DNA from: Elusimicrobiota bacterium
GTDB lineage: Bacteria; Elusimicrobiota; Elusimicrobia; F11
Assembly: GCA_022072025.1 (NCBI GenBank)
Contig: JAJVIP010000011.1
Span: 17,200 to 81,199 of the forward strand
Direction: 5' to 3'
DNA: 64,000 nt
A model generated the notes under the pieces. That model saw only the letters and a list, made by a program, of their open reading frames with translations, made no database searches and was not told where the DNA came from. The translations under genes and the position numbers were made by a program. Every line of letters begins with the position of its first letter. Within the stretch, counting starts at the first letter, position 1. This document shows, piece by piece, positions 15,830 to 25,139 of this stretch.

Positions 15830-17368
15830 TCACTGAGATAGCTGCCCGCTGGTTTTTGAAGCTTGGGCAGAGTAGAAGGCCAACTCCCGTTTTAATGGTA
15901 GCGACAACCGGTTTCGTTTCAAAGCCTCTTCCTGCATTTCCACCGCCCGTTTATAATCCCCTTGGAAAAAAGCCACTTTGGCCAACCCCGCATAGGGCTC
16001 CCACGATCGTCCATCAATATCCCTGGCCACACCAAAATGTTTCTCAGCCAATACCCAATTTTTTTCTTTTAAATAATCATTCCCGTCAACGATATGCCGG
16101 CTGGCAAGGAAGGGGGAAAGGATAAACGGAAAACAGAGAAAAACTGCCAACACGAAACAAACTGACCACAGCGGCCGAACATTCCAACCATTCTCCTTTT
16201 CTGCTGCTACCACAATACCGAGAAAAACCCCACAAGCTAGTGCATTGCTTAAATATTCCATGCTCACGTGGAGAAGACTAAAAACAAGAAACATGCAGAG
16301 GCCTATCCCGATCAAGCGACGGTTATGTTCGATTTGATTTTTGGCCAACGCCCACCAGCGGGCAGAAAAGAGTACCACGGAGGCAAGGCCCGCCAATCCC
16401 ATCTCAGCAATGATCTGCATAATGAATCCGTGAGCATATAAGGTATTTTCACCTGGGCCTGTTTTAAAAGAAAGATACGCGCTTGGGAAATTACCAATAC
16501 CGACACCGAACCATGGGTACTCTTTACACATTTTCAATACACTGATCCACCAATCCAACCGGCTGGTCGAAATACGCTCCGACGAAATTCCCACCCACGA
16601 ATAAATTAGCGCGAGTTTGTAAAAAATAAGCCCCCCCAGTGTCACGCTGACCAGAATCAAAAAAGTCCAAGAAAAAACCGGATATCGGGCAAACAGGCCA
16701 CGCAACCTAACTTTACCAACATAGATCATTCCCCCGATAAAAAGAGAGAAAAGACTCCATGTACTCCCAACAAGCCCCAACGCCATAATAATCGCTGCCA
16801 ATCCACTGGCCCAATACCAACGACTGCGCGGGGATGTTTTCCTAACACTCTCTCCGAGGTACGGAATCCATAACAGAAAAAATGCCACAGCACTATTACC
16901 GTTAATAAATGTTCCCGTTGGCTCCTTCCAGGTAGTCAACCCGAGTTCCACCAAATGGGTATTGGCCAAACGCTGATAGACCATCACAGTGTATTCGGTT
17001 AAAAGTAAAGGCACCATTAACATGCAAAATAAATCGACAACGTTTTCCGACCGAAACACATTCACCGCCAAGTAAAAGAGGAGAATCGCCGAGGTCCAAT
17101 CCATGAAGGCAAGATAAGATTCTCCAGGGTTGGAGGATCCTAAAAACGAAACGCTCATTACCACCCAAAAAATCATGACAGGGAAAGCCAAAGGGAGAGA
17201 AATTGGGGAAGTATAATTGCGGAGCCCGGTCAGCATCACGTAAACCGCGCATAACAAAAGGACTGTCGTGTAAACCGCGGTGGCCGCCCAAATGTCGTGG
17301 GCACCCTTAGCGACAACTGCGAAGATGATAACCACAGCGATACTCACTGAAAAAACGCAGTCTTTCAT
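15830..17368 (-). CDS. O-antigen ligase / Wzy-like membrane protein with C-terminal TPR
   Basis: The 512-residue polytopic protein has about 12 membrane helices and the ligase-type periplasmic segment WWISVLKMCKEYPWFGVGIGN ... NTLYAHGFIMQIIAEMGLAG, whose late His and the GxGxGN-type loop are typical of the Wzy_C/WaaL superfamily. Residues ~430-505 are TPR-like (HIVDGNDYLKEKNWVLAEKH, YAGLAKVAFFQGDYKRAVEM). It probably polymerises or ligates the glycan made by the locus on the + strand. It is divergent from the flippase gene across a 78 bp AT-rich spacer that must hold both promoters. Confidence 0.85.
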   Translation of the reverse strand: MKDCVFSVSIAVVIIFAVVAKGAHDIWAATAVYTTVLLLCAVYVMLTGLRNYTSPISLPLAFPVMIFWVVMSVSFLGSSNPGESYLAFMDWTSAILLFYLAVNVFRSENVVDLFCMLMVPLLLTEYTVMVYQRLANTHLVELGLTTWKEPTGTFINGNSAVAFFLLWIPYLGESVRKTSPRSRWYWASGLAAIIMALGLVGSTWSLFSLFIGGMIYVGKVRLRGLFARYPVFSWTFLILVSVTLGGLIFYKLALIYSWVGISSERISTSRLDWWISVLKMCKEYPWFGVGIGNFPSAYLSFKTGPGENTLYAHGFIMQIIAEMGLAGLASVVLFSARWWALAKNQIEHNRRLIGIGLCMFLVFSLLHVSMEYLSNALACGVFLGIVVAAEKENGWNVRPLWSVCFVLAVFLCFPFILSPFLASRHIVDGNDYLKEKNWVLAEKHFGVARDIDGRSWEPYAGLAKVAFFQGDYKRAVEMQEEALKRNRLSLPLKRELAFYSAQASKTSGQLSQ

Positions 17369-17446
17369 TGGTAGATCAATATAGCAAAACGTATATTGTG
17401 ACTATTTGTTAGAGGGCTATTTATTTAGTCCAATCAGGAAACCCCT

Positions 17447-18871
17447 ATGCTAAAAAATTATTTTTCGCTGGTTATGTCGGAAATCGTCAGCAGAGTGGTT
17501 TCTTTCATATGGATCATTCATATGGCGCGTTATCTCGGAGTGGCGGATTATGGAAGATACTCCACCGTCATGGCTATGATAGGGATCGCAACATCCTTCC
17601 TTGATCTTGGTGTCAACTTCATCATCATTCGCGAGGTGGTCAAGAAACCAGAAATGGTCCGCAAATATATGGGCGCTCAAATTTATCTCCGTATTTTCAT
17701 GGCGGTTTTGGCGTTGGTGTTCATTTGGTTTAATCTGGAGTGGTCCAACTTTCCTCGCGATATAAAAATACTTGTCTTCATCGCTGGTCTTCACATGATT
17801 TTCCACAACATCGGCATGATCGGTGACACGGTTTTTGCAGCCTTCAGCAAACAATACTTGACCGCTATCATGCATACCGCGCATAACGTTGGATGGGCCA
17901 TCCTCGGGTTTTACGCATTGACAACGCACGGAAACTTGAAGGCCCTCTTGGTGGCCATGGCGGTCAACTCTCTCATCATCTGTGCCATTTATTTATGGCT
18001 GGTCCTATCGATCTTTGGCATGCCGGACTTCACCATTGAATTGCCTTTTCTCACCCATCTGGTCCGTCTCTCACTGCCGATCGGATTAACCGCAATTTTT
18101 GCTTCCGTGTTTCAAAGAATTGACAAATTGATGCTTTCCAAATTCTGCGGGCCCGTGGAGGTGGGACTTTATTCTGCCGCATCCACTCTCATTTATCCCA
18201 TCCAAGACTTGACTTGGTGTGCGGCCATCATTGTCCTTTATCCGTACATGGCCAAGCTGAATGAACACCCCGCTGAGTTTAAGGCAGTCTTTCGGGTCGT
18301 TATTTCTTGGATTTTTGCCGCCATTGCGGGCTGCACGGCAATGCTGGTCGCGTTTCCGCAACAGATCATCCATTTCGCGTTCGGAAGCAAGTACGTAGAA
18401 AGCACACATGTTCTCGGCATTTTGGCACTTCAAATGTTGTCGGTTCCCTTTCACGGTTTTCTTGCCAGAAGACTACTCATTCAAAATAAACAAAAGGCAT
18501 ATGGGGTGGCTAACTTTTTTGCCCTCATCACAAACCTGGGATTAAATTTCGCAATGATTCCAAAGTGGGGCATATTCGGAGCCGCTGTCGCTTGCGTCAT
18601 CACAAATTCACTGATTGTTTTTTATTACTCGATCTGCAGCGGCATTTCTCTCGCCGACCATTTGGATTGGGGCAAGCTGACCTGGGTATCGGTGTTTTGT
18701 TTGGTGTCAATTCTTATCGCGAAATTTTCCAGCTTTACTAATCTTTTTGTTGTGTCGCTTATTTTTTCCACCATTTATTTGGCATTCCTATTTTGGACAC
18801 TGAAACCTAAAAAAGAATGGGAAAAGATCGCCGGGATCCTTCAATTTGCAAAACAAAATCCCGCTATTTAA
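17447..18871 (+). CDS. Oligosaccharide flippase, Wzx-like (MATE/MOP superfamily)
   Basis: The 474-residue protein begins MLKNYFSLVMSEIVSRVVSF and has 12-14 membrane helices. Motifs include ARYLGVADYGRYSTVMAMIG near the N-terminus and SLPIGLTAIFASVFQRIDKLMLS mid-protein, both characteristic of polysaccharide flippases. It moves undecaprenyl-linked glycan units across the inner membrane. AGGAAA precedes the ATG. It overlaps the following aminotransferase gene by 26 bp and is the first gene of an operon running to about 30.1 kb. Confidence 0.9.
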   Translation: MLKNYFSLVMSEIVSRVVSFIWIIHMARYLGVADYGRYSTVMAMIGIATSFLDLGVNFIIIREVVKKPEMVRKYMGAQIYLRIFMAVLALVFIWFNLEWSNFPRDIKILVFIAGLHMIFHNIGMIGDTVFAAFSKQYLTAIMHTAHNVGWAILGFYALTTHGNLKALLVAMAVNSLIICAIYLWLVLSIFGMPDFTIELPFLTHLVRLSLPIGLTAIFASVFQRIDKLMLSKFCGPVEVGLYSAASTLIYPIQDLTWCAAIIVLYPYMAKLNEHPAEFKAVFRVVISWIFAAIAGCTAMLVAFPQQIIHFAFGSKYVESTHVLGILALQMLSVPFHGFLARRLLIQNKQKAYGVANFFALITNLGLNFAMIPKWGIFGAAVACVITNSLIVFYYSICSGISLADHLDWGKLTWVSVFCLVSILIAKFSSFTNLFVVSLIFSTIYLAFLFWTLKPKKEWEKIAGILQFAKQNPAI

Positions 18872-19982
18872 ACCCCAACTGGGCAAAGAAGAACTGTCTG
18901 CATTGCGTTCTATTTTCGCAAGTGGGTGGGTGGGACTTGGCCCCCAATCTGTCGAGTTTGAGAAGGCCATTTCGAAATATCAAAACCGCAAGTTTGCGGT
19001 GGGCACAAATTCCTGCACAGCCGCCCTGCATCTGGCATTACAAATCCTCGATCTGCCGCCCGATGCCGAAATACTCATTCCCACCATTTCTTTTATCTCC
19101 GCTCCTCACGCGGTCGAATACATCAGCCGGAAAATTGTTTTTGTCGATATACAGGAAAACGATCTCTGCATAGATATTGAGGATCTTCAAAAAAAAATCA
19201 GCGAGAAAACCAAGGTCATCATTCCAGTCCACATGGGTGGCCAGCCCTGCCGTATGGATCGGATCGTCGAAGTGGCCGAAAAACACAACTTGACCGTCAT
19301 TGAAGACGTGGCCAACGCCCAAGGCGGTGAATGGCAAGGTAAAAAACTCGGGTCGTGGGGCCATATCGGGACCTTGAGTTTCGAGGCGAAAAAAAACATG
19401 ACCACCGGGGACGGTGGCATGATCATATTCGACAATCCTGAGTGGCTGAATCTTTTACGAAAGGCCCGTTGGCTCGGTATCGACAAAGATACGTGGCGCC
19501 GGTTCTCAGAGTCCGATACAAGCACCTCCTGGCATTATGAAGTCGACTCCCTGGGATACAAATACAACATCAATGATATTGCCTCGACATTGGGCCTGTG
19601 CCAGTTGAAAAAACTCGACCGGGTTAACAAAGCAAAGCGAAAATTAATTCGCACCTATTTGAATGAGCTTGCGGGGGTGGGGGATCTTTTCCTACCGACT
19701 TATGATCTTGAGCACGGTGGATATTGGCTGTTCATCGTGCACACGGACCAGCGGGACAAATTAATCCAATTTCTCGCGTCTGAAGGAATTACCTGCGGCG
19801 TGCATTTCATGCCGAGTCATCTTCATCCCTATTATCGCCGACATTATCCTGACACTCGGTTACCGGTTTCCGAACGCGTTTGGAAACGTATTGTGACATT
19901 ACCTTTGTACGCCTCACTGTCGGAAAGCGAACAAGCCCACGTTATTAGCAGTATTAAGAAGTTCTTCAAATCACCAAGGTGA
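18846..19982 (+). CDS. DegT/DnrJ/EryC1/StrS family sugar aminotransferase
   Basis: A 378-residue PLP fold-type I enzyme: FAVGTNSCTAALHLALQIL, IPVHMGGQPCRMDRI, EDVANAQGGEW, and the PLP-lysine region FEAKKNMTTGDGGMI with Lys in the usual SxxxxK place. It ends with a C-terminal VHFMPSHLHPYYRR. The family adds an amino group to NDP-keto-sugars. The substrate is unknown. Its pairing with RfbH next door suggests a deoxy- or amino-deoxy sugar pathway whose dehydratase is elsewhere. Confidence 0.9.
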   Translation: MQNKIPLFKPQLGKEELSALRSIFASGWVGLGPQSVEFEKAISKYQNRKFAVGTNSCTAALHLALQILDLPPDAEILIPTISFISAPHAVEYISRKIVFVDIQENDLCIDIEDLQKKISEKTKVIIPVHMGGQPCRMDRIVEVAEKHNLTVIEDVANAQGGEWQGKKLGSWGHIGTLSFEAKKNMTTGDGGMIIFDNPEWLNLLRKARWLGIDKDTWRRFSESDTSTSWHYEVDSLGYKYNINDIASTLGLCQLKKLDRVNKAKRKLIRTYLNELAGVGDLFLPTYDLEHGGYWLFIVHTDQRDKLIQFLASEGITCGVHFMPSHLHPYYRRHYPDTRLPVSERVWKRIVTLPLYASLSESEQAHVISSIKKFFKSPR

Positions 19983-19986
19983 CCGC

Positions 19987-21306
19987 ATGGATTTTCAAGA
20001 AGCCACTACTTCGATAAATAAAATCATTTCGGAATATTTCAAGGGTCAGAAAGAACCGGCCTTTATTCCAGGCAAAACGTTGGTTCAATACGCCCAGAGC
20101 AACTATGGACCGGAAGAATATCAGGCAGCCGTTGAAACGTTGCTGCAAGGTTGGCTCGGTCTGGCCAAGTCCGGCCACCAAATGGAGAAAGGACTCGCGA
20201 AGCGTTTTAACGCGGCCGGTGGCCTTTTGACGAACTCAGGCTCATCTGCCAACCTGCTGGCGCTTTCCACGTTGAAATCAAAACGGTTCCGGCGACCACT
20301 CAAAGCCGGCGATGAAATCATAACTCCGGCTGTTGGATTTCCTACGACGGTCAATCCCATCATTCAAAATGGGTTTGTGCCTGTTTTTATTGACGTGGAT
20401 ATCGGATCGTATAATCTGCTAACAGACCGTTTAAAGGATTGCCTCTCTCCCAAAACCAAGGGAATTATGTTCTCCCATACCCTTGGAAACCCAGCGGATC
20501 TGGAGACGCTTGTCCAATTTTGTAAAGAACACGAATTGGTTCTTATTGAAGATTGTTGCGACGCTCTCGGAAGTAAGTATGACGGTAAACCCGTAGGCAG
20601 TTTTGGTGACTTTGCCACCCTCTCTATGTATCCGTCGCATCACATCACCATTGGGGAAGGTGGTTTTGTGGCGGCACGCGACGAAGAAAATCTGGCCATT
20701 TTAAGATCGTTCCGAGATTGGGGACGCGCCTGCTATTGCGTTGGAAAAGCAACCCTCCTCAAAAATGGGAGCTGCGGGACACGCTTCAGCAAATGGCTCG
20801 AAAATGTCGACGAATTGATCGACCACAAATATGTCTATAGTGAAATTGGCTATAACCTGCGTCCAATCGAAATTCAAGCTGCAATGGGATTGGTCCAATT
20901 AATGCGACTTGATGGAATCATAAGCAAACGACGGGAGAACTTCCAAAAATATTATGCGCAATTTAAAAATCATGAAAAGTTCTTCCATCTACCCGTTTGG
21001 AGCAAACGGGCCAATCCTTCTTGGTTTTCATTCCCACTCACCGTCAAGAAGGACGCGCCGTTCAACCGGTCGGACATTGTGGAATACCTTGAAAGCCACA
21101 TGATCCAGACCAGGAACTTGTTCGCCGGCAACATCTTACGCCATCCCGCCTATGCAGATATTGAGCGGCGTGTTGTCGGAGATCTCACCAACAGCGACCT
21201 GATTTTGACCAACACTTTTTTTATCGGAGTTCACCCGTTGATCACGCAGGAAATGATCGCCTATGTCTGTTCTACCATGGATTCCTTTCTTGATCAGTAC
21301 CGATAA
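19987..21306 (+). CDS. rfbH: CDP-4-dehydro-6-deoxyglucose 3-dehydratase-like enzyme (RfbH/E1)
   Basis: A 439-residue enzyme of the DegT fold in which the PLP-lysine is replaced by His: YPSHHITIGEGGFV. That change, together with the N-terminal PGKTLVQYAQSNYGPEEY and the Cys-containing segments EDCCDALGSKYD and ACYCVGKATLLKNGSCGTRF (expected 2Fe-2S ligands), is diagnostic of RfbH/DdhC. The enzyme uses PMP and an iron-sulfur cluster to remove the C3 hydroxyl in 3,6-dideoxyhexose synthesis. The reductase and CDP-glucose genes (rfbF, rfbG, rfbI) are not in this window. It is spaced 4 bp from the upstream aminotransferase. Confidence 0.9.
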   Translation: MDFQEATTSINKIISEYFKGQKEPAFIPGKTLVQYAQSNYGPEEYQAAVETLLQGWLGLAKSGHQMEKGLAKRFNAAGGLLTNSGSSANLLALSTLKSKRFRRPLKAGDEIITPAVGFPTTVNPIIQNGFVPVFIDVDIGSYNLLTDRLKDCLSPKTKGIMFSHTLGNPADLETLVQFCKEHELVLIEDCCDALGSKYDGKPVGSFGDFATLSMYPSHHITIGEGGFVAARDEENLAILRSFRDWGRACYCVGKATLLKNGSCGTRFSKWLENVDELIDHKYVYSEIGYNLRPIEIQAAMGLVQLMRLDGIISKRRENFQKYYAQFKNHEKFFHLPVWSKRANPSWFSFPLTVKKDAPFNRSDIVEYLESHMIQTRNLFAGNILRHPAYADIERRVVGDLTNSDLILTNTFFIGVHPLITQEMIAYVCSTMDSFLDQYR

Positions 21307-22438
21307 AGGTTGGAATGGTCGCAACATCCTTGTCAATCTTCCTTCTTGGGATCCAACATTTTGGGCGACCAATGTCGGTAAATTAATTCGTGGATTGGTT
21401 GAACACAAAGCGAAAGTTACAGTCTTTTGCCGCAAAACACCGTTACTAAAAGATTTGCTTGAAACTCCGGGTGTCCGCGTTTTTTCCTATAAAAACCCTT
21501 CGTTCCGTTTTGTTTCATTTCTCAAATGCCTTCTTTTAAATAAATTTCAGTTGGTCCTGTGGACCTACAACAGTTACCGGGAAAACCTGCTTTTGGCGCT
21601 GTGGCGCGCGGCGGGGAAGGTTCGGTACGTCATTAAATGCGACTCACTTAAGGTAAATCCGCGACCTGGCCTACGTGGCAAAGCCGGTTTTTCAATTTTC
21701 AAATGGATAAACCGGTCCGCTGATCTTGTTTTAGTGGAAACAACTGAAATCCAAGAATGGGCGCGCAGTTTTCTTTCTTCCGAGAAAATCTTTTTCATGC
21801 CGAATGGGGTGCCCAAAGAAATGTTTTCACGCCTCTTGCAGAAATTTCGCTCGGAACAACCCTCCTCGCCACGGCCCTATTTCCTCACCAGCCGCCGCAT
21901 TAGCCATGAAAAAGGAATCGATTTGTTAATTGAGGCTTTCGCGATGATTGCTCCGGACCATCCTGAATGGGATCTGTCTATCGTAGGCCCTGTGCGTGAC
22001 CAAGCCTATTACGAGAAATGTCTCCAACTCGTCAGGTCAAGAAATCTCGAGCAGCGGATTTTTTTTCGCGGGTATCTTTCCGGAGAAGCGCTGTATCGCC
22101 AGTATTTCTTTTCGGAAATTTTTGTCCTGCCTTCACGACTTGAAGGTCTTGCAAATGTGATCACGGAGGCCATGTTCTTTTACAATCCCCTTGTTGCATT
22201 CGACACCGGTCAAACAGCCTCACTGGTCAACGACAAGACCGGCGTTCTTGTGCCAGCGGAACGTGTTGATTTATTGGCCAAGGCCATGAAAGATCTGGCC
22301 GTGGATCCACCGCGACGCCACATGCTAGCCGCCGCTGCCCATGCCTTGGTTTCAGAGCAATACAATGACGACGTCATGTTTCCCAACTTGCTACGGGCCT
22401 GTGCCCAAGTTGTTTTTCAAGACAGCAAAGGGCAATGA
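21263..22438 (+). CDS. Glycosyltransferase, GT4 family
   Basis: A 391-residue GT-B enzyme. The C-terminal half has SRRISHEKGIDLLIEAF, a donor-binding strand LSIVGPV and the E-x7-E motif in SRLEGLANVITEAM. The assigned ATG lies 44 bp inside rfbH; the alternatives in frame lack good ribosome sites, so the first ~18 residues (MSVLPWIPFLISTDKG) are uncertain. It likely transfers one sugar of the repeat unit on the cytoplasmic face. Confidence 0.88.
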   Translation: MSVLPWIPFLISTDKGWNGRNILVNLPSWDPTFWATNVGKLIRGLVEHKAKVTVFCRKTPLLKDLLETPGVRVFSYKNPSFRFVSFLKCLLLNKFQLVLWTYNSYRENLLLALWRAAGKVRYVIKCDSLKVNPRPGLRGKAGFSIFKWINRSADLVLVETTEIQEWARSFLSSEKIFFMPNGVPKEMFSRLLQKFRSEQPSSPRPYFLTSRRISHEKGIDLLIEAFAMIAPDHPEWDLSIVGPVRDQAYYEKCLQLVRSRNLEQRIFFRGYLSGEALYRQYFFSEIFVLPSRLEGLANVITEAMFFYNPLVAFDTGQTASLVNDKTGVLVPAERVDLLAKAMKDLAVDPPRRHMLAAAAHALVSEQYNDDVMFPNLLRACAQVVFQDSKGQ

Positions 22439-23097
22439 AGCGTTCATTGGGAGAATTCATTTGGCAGCACCTGTGGCAGATTTGGGAACCATTGCTGTTA
22501 AGGTCGGGATACGATCCCAAAAAATATTGGAATGCGCGCGGAAAATTCTTTCGCCTTGAGAAACACCAAACGGAAATCGGCTGGCAACATCAATGGTTAG
22601 AAAAAAAACTAAAAGAAACGACCTGGACGTCCCTGCTCGAAGTGGGTTGCGGTTTCGGACGAAACTTAAAATATCTGGACACCTTGTTTGCCGAAAATGA
22701 AAAAAAATTGAGCGGCATGGACATCAGCGCCCCCCTGCTGCGGCAATGCCGGACCTCGCTCCCCAGTCCGCTCATTCAGCTCCACGAAGGGACATTGTTG
22801 TCCCCGCCTGACATCGAAAAAGTGGACGTGGTTTTGACTTTTGGCCTGTTGATGCATGTGCCGCCCTCTGACATCAACAAAGCATTTGAGAATATCGCCA
22901 GGCTTTCCCAAAAAGCGGCGATCCTGATTGAAGAAACCGTACCCGGCTCTGAAAATGCGCCGGAGTCCGTTAAAATTAATCCATTCACGTATCAGCATCC
23001 CTACAAAGCACTGATTGCCAAGCATGGGTTTGCGTTGGCCGACTCCTTCATTAATGACGCCTGGGGCCTTTTCTTCATCCAAAAGAAAACTTCATGA
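22435..23097 (+). CDS. SAM-dependent methyltransferase
   Basis: 220 residues, class I methyltransferase: motif I SLLEVGCGFGRNLKYLD, then DISAPLLRQC, DVVLTFGLLMHV and a late strand AILIEETVPGSE. It overlaps both neighbours by 4 bp (ATGA), so it is translationally coupled within the polysaccharide operon and probably methylates a sugar or caps a glycan chain. Confidence 0.82.
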   Translation: MKRSLGEFIWQHLWQIWEPLLLRSGYDPKKYWNARGKFFRLEKHQTEIGWQHQWLEKKLKETTWTSLLEVGCGFGRNLKYLDTLFAENEKKLSGMDISAPLLRQCRTSLPSPLIQLHEGTLLSPPDIEKVDVVLTFGLLMHVPPSDINKAFENIARLSQKAAILIEETVPGSENAPESVKINPFTYQHPYKALIAKHGFALADSFINDAWGLFFIQKKTS

Positions 23098-23978
23098 AAT
23101 TGACCGTCGCCATCGTGAGCTTTAATACCCGCGAACTTCTTCTCAAGTGCATTCAATCGGTCCTCGATTTCGCGCCTTCTTCTGGCCTGGAGGTCATGGT
23201 GGTCGATAATGCATCTTCAGACGGCAGTGCCACAGCCGTCAAAAAGACTTTCCCCACTGTGGAGGTTATTGAAAATCCCACAAATGAATTTATGCCCAAG
23301 GCCTACAACCGGGCCTTCCTTAAAGCGAAAGGCGAGTTCTTTTTAATTCTCAGTTCGGATATTGAATTCAAAGACGATATCTTGAAAACAATGATCAGCA
23401 CGATGGAGCACGATCCTCACTTGGGGGCCGTCGGAAGCAATCTGTATTACGCTGACGACCGTCTCCAGAAGAATTGTTCCGAAGATTATTCCTATGAATT
23501 GGCTCTATATAATTTCACGTTTCTGGGGAAAATATTCCGAAAGCGGTCGGCAAAGTTGAACCAAGAAATTTTTTACGCCGATTGGGACCGGCAGAGCGAT
23601 CGGGAAGTGAAAATTATTCCTGACTCATTGTTGCTGGTGCGGAAGTCCCTGTTCGGCGCTGATTTTTATGACGAAAGATTTCTGCTTTATTTCACCGAGA
23701 ATGATCTCTGCCAACAAATCCGACAGAAGGGCTTTGGCCTTCGCCATTTGGGACAAGGCCGGACAGTGCATCAGGAAAGCCAGAGCGTAAAGAAGGTTGA
23801 TCCGGCATTTATTTCCAAAATTTATCGCAACGATATCCGCGCCTACTACACGAAATACTACGGCATTGGCCCCACGTTGTTTCTGGGGTTGATGATTGAA
23901 CTCACCCGCTTTCTCATTCATGTTTGTATAAAGCTCAAAATCAGATCTTTCAAAAAAAATCTGGTTTGGGGCATTTAG
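23094..23978 (+). CDS. Glycosyltransferase, GT2 family (rhamnosyltransferase-like)
   Basis: A 294-residue GT-A enzyme: VAIVSFNTRELLLKCIQSVL at the N-terminus, VVDNASSDGS, and the DxD-type metal site in LILSSDIEFKDD. NDLCQQIRQKGFGLRHLGQG is the ED-region seen in WbbL-type transferases. No long membrane segments apart from a weakly hydrophobic C-terminus. Confidence 0.88.
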   Translation: MKLTVAIVSFNTRELLLKCIQSVLDFAPSSGLEVMVVDNASSDGSATAVKKTFPTVEVIENPTNEFMPKAYNRAFLKAKGEFFLILSSDIEFKDDILKTMISTMEHDPHLGAVGSNLYYADDRLQKNCSEDYSYELALYNFTFLGKIFRKRSAKLNQEIFYADWDRQSDREVKIIPDSLLLVRKSLFGADFYDERFLLYFTENDLCQQIRQKGFGLRHLGQGRTVHQESQSVKKVDPAFISKIYRNDIRAYYTKYYGIGPTLFLGLMIELTRFLIHVCIKLKIRSFKKNLVWGI

Positions 23979-23981
23979 GCA

Positions 23982-25139
23982 ATGTCTGGTTCAAAAAATA
24001 TTGCCTACATGATTCCGCATTCCGAATTCGCCGGCGGAGAAAGGGTCATCTTTGATCTCTGCTCACGGCTGGATCCATCTCACTTCCGGCCTCACGTTAT
24101 ATTGCCGAGGTCTGGTGGACTCTCCAAGCGGTTTGAGGAAATCGGCGTTCCGGTCGCCATTGTTCCTTTCCGACGAGACATCGCTTTCGGATATCCCCTC
24201 GCCTTCAATCCTCTCTCGATAAAAAGAATCAAAAAACAACTGTTGGTCTGGCGGTGCGACTTGTTGCATCTCAACGATTCTTATCTATCGCTGTTGGGCG
24301 GTATCGCCGGGAAGATGCTTAATATCCCTGTTACTTTAACCGCGCATGGTATATGGGATGCTCACTTCATTATTCAAGATGTCGCCAATCGGTTGTTTCT
24401 AAACAGAATTTGGGCGCCCTCCGCGTTGGTGACGGGCGCAATGGTACAGCACGGGATTGTGAATGCTTCACGTGTCGCTCGCGTGCCTTTCGGGGTGGAC
24501 GTTGAGAAATTTGCCCCAGGCGCTGGGACTATTCGGACGACGCTGGGAATTTCGCCAGATGACGTGGTGGTGATTCGTGTGGCACGATTCGATACGGTAA
24601 AAGACTATCCAGGGTTCTTAAAGACGGCGGGGATCCTTGCGGAAAAATACAAGAATGTGCACTTTATGGTTTTGGGAGATGTAACCTTGAACATCAAATC
24701 AGAAAATAAAAAAAACAAAGATGAGTTTCTTGAATTTCTCGAACGCCGGCCAACGCTTAAACAAAGGGTTCATTTCCTTGGGTACAAGACTAACGTTCCT
24801 GAGTACCTTGCTGCGGCCGATATTTTGGTTTCATCTTCCATCAGTGAATCTTTCCCGATCAACCTGCTCGAAGGGATGTCGGCCGGCCTTCCGGTCGTGA
24901 GCACGCGGGTTGGTGCTGTGGATGAAATTATTGAGGATGGCGTTCATGGCTGCCTGGTTCCAGCGCGGGATCCTGTCGCATTGGCCGAAAGTGTGGCCCG
25001 ACTTATCGACGATCCTGGAAAACGCAAAAAAATGGGGCAGGAAGCGAGAAAAAAAGCGGTTGCCTCATTCAACCTAGAGAAGTTCGCTGACACAATGCAG
25101 GAACAATACCGCCTGGTGCTGGATCTCCCCGCCCAATGA
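23982..25139 (+). CDS. Glycosyltransferase, GT4 family
   Basis: A 385-residue GT-B enzyme. It begins KNIAYMIPHSEFAGGERVIF (acceptor-side glycine loop), then VRVARFDTVKDYPGFLKTA, HFLGYKTNVPEYLAAADILV and the E-x7-E motif SISESFPINLLEGM with PVVSTRVGAVDEII. It ends in a 4 bp overlap with the next glycosyltransferase. Confidence 0.9.
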   Translation: MSGSKNIAYMIPHSEFAGGERVIFDLCSRLDPSHFRPHVILPRSGGLSKRFEEIGVPVAIVPFRRDIAFGYPLAFNPLSIKRIKKQLLVWRCDLLHLNDSYLSLLGGIAGKMLNIPVTLTAHGIWDAHFIIQDVANRLFLNRIWAPSALVTGAMVQHGIVNASRVARVPFGVDVEKFAPGAGTIRTTLGISPDDVVVIRVARFDTVKDYPGFLKTAGILAEKYKNVHFMVLGDVTLNIKSENKKNKDEFLEFLERRPTLKQRVHFLGYKTNVPEYLAAADILVSSSISESFPINLLEGMSAGLPVVSTRVGAVDEIIEDGVHGCLVPARDPVALAESVARLIDDPGKRKKMGQEARKKAVASFNLEKFADTMQEQYRLVLDLPAQ

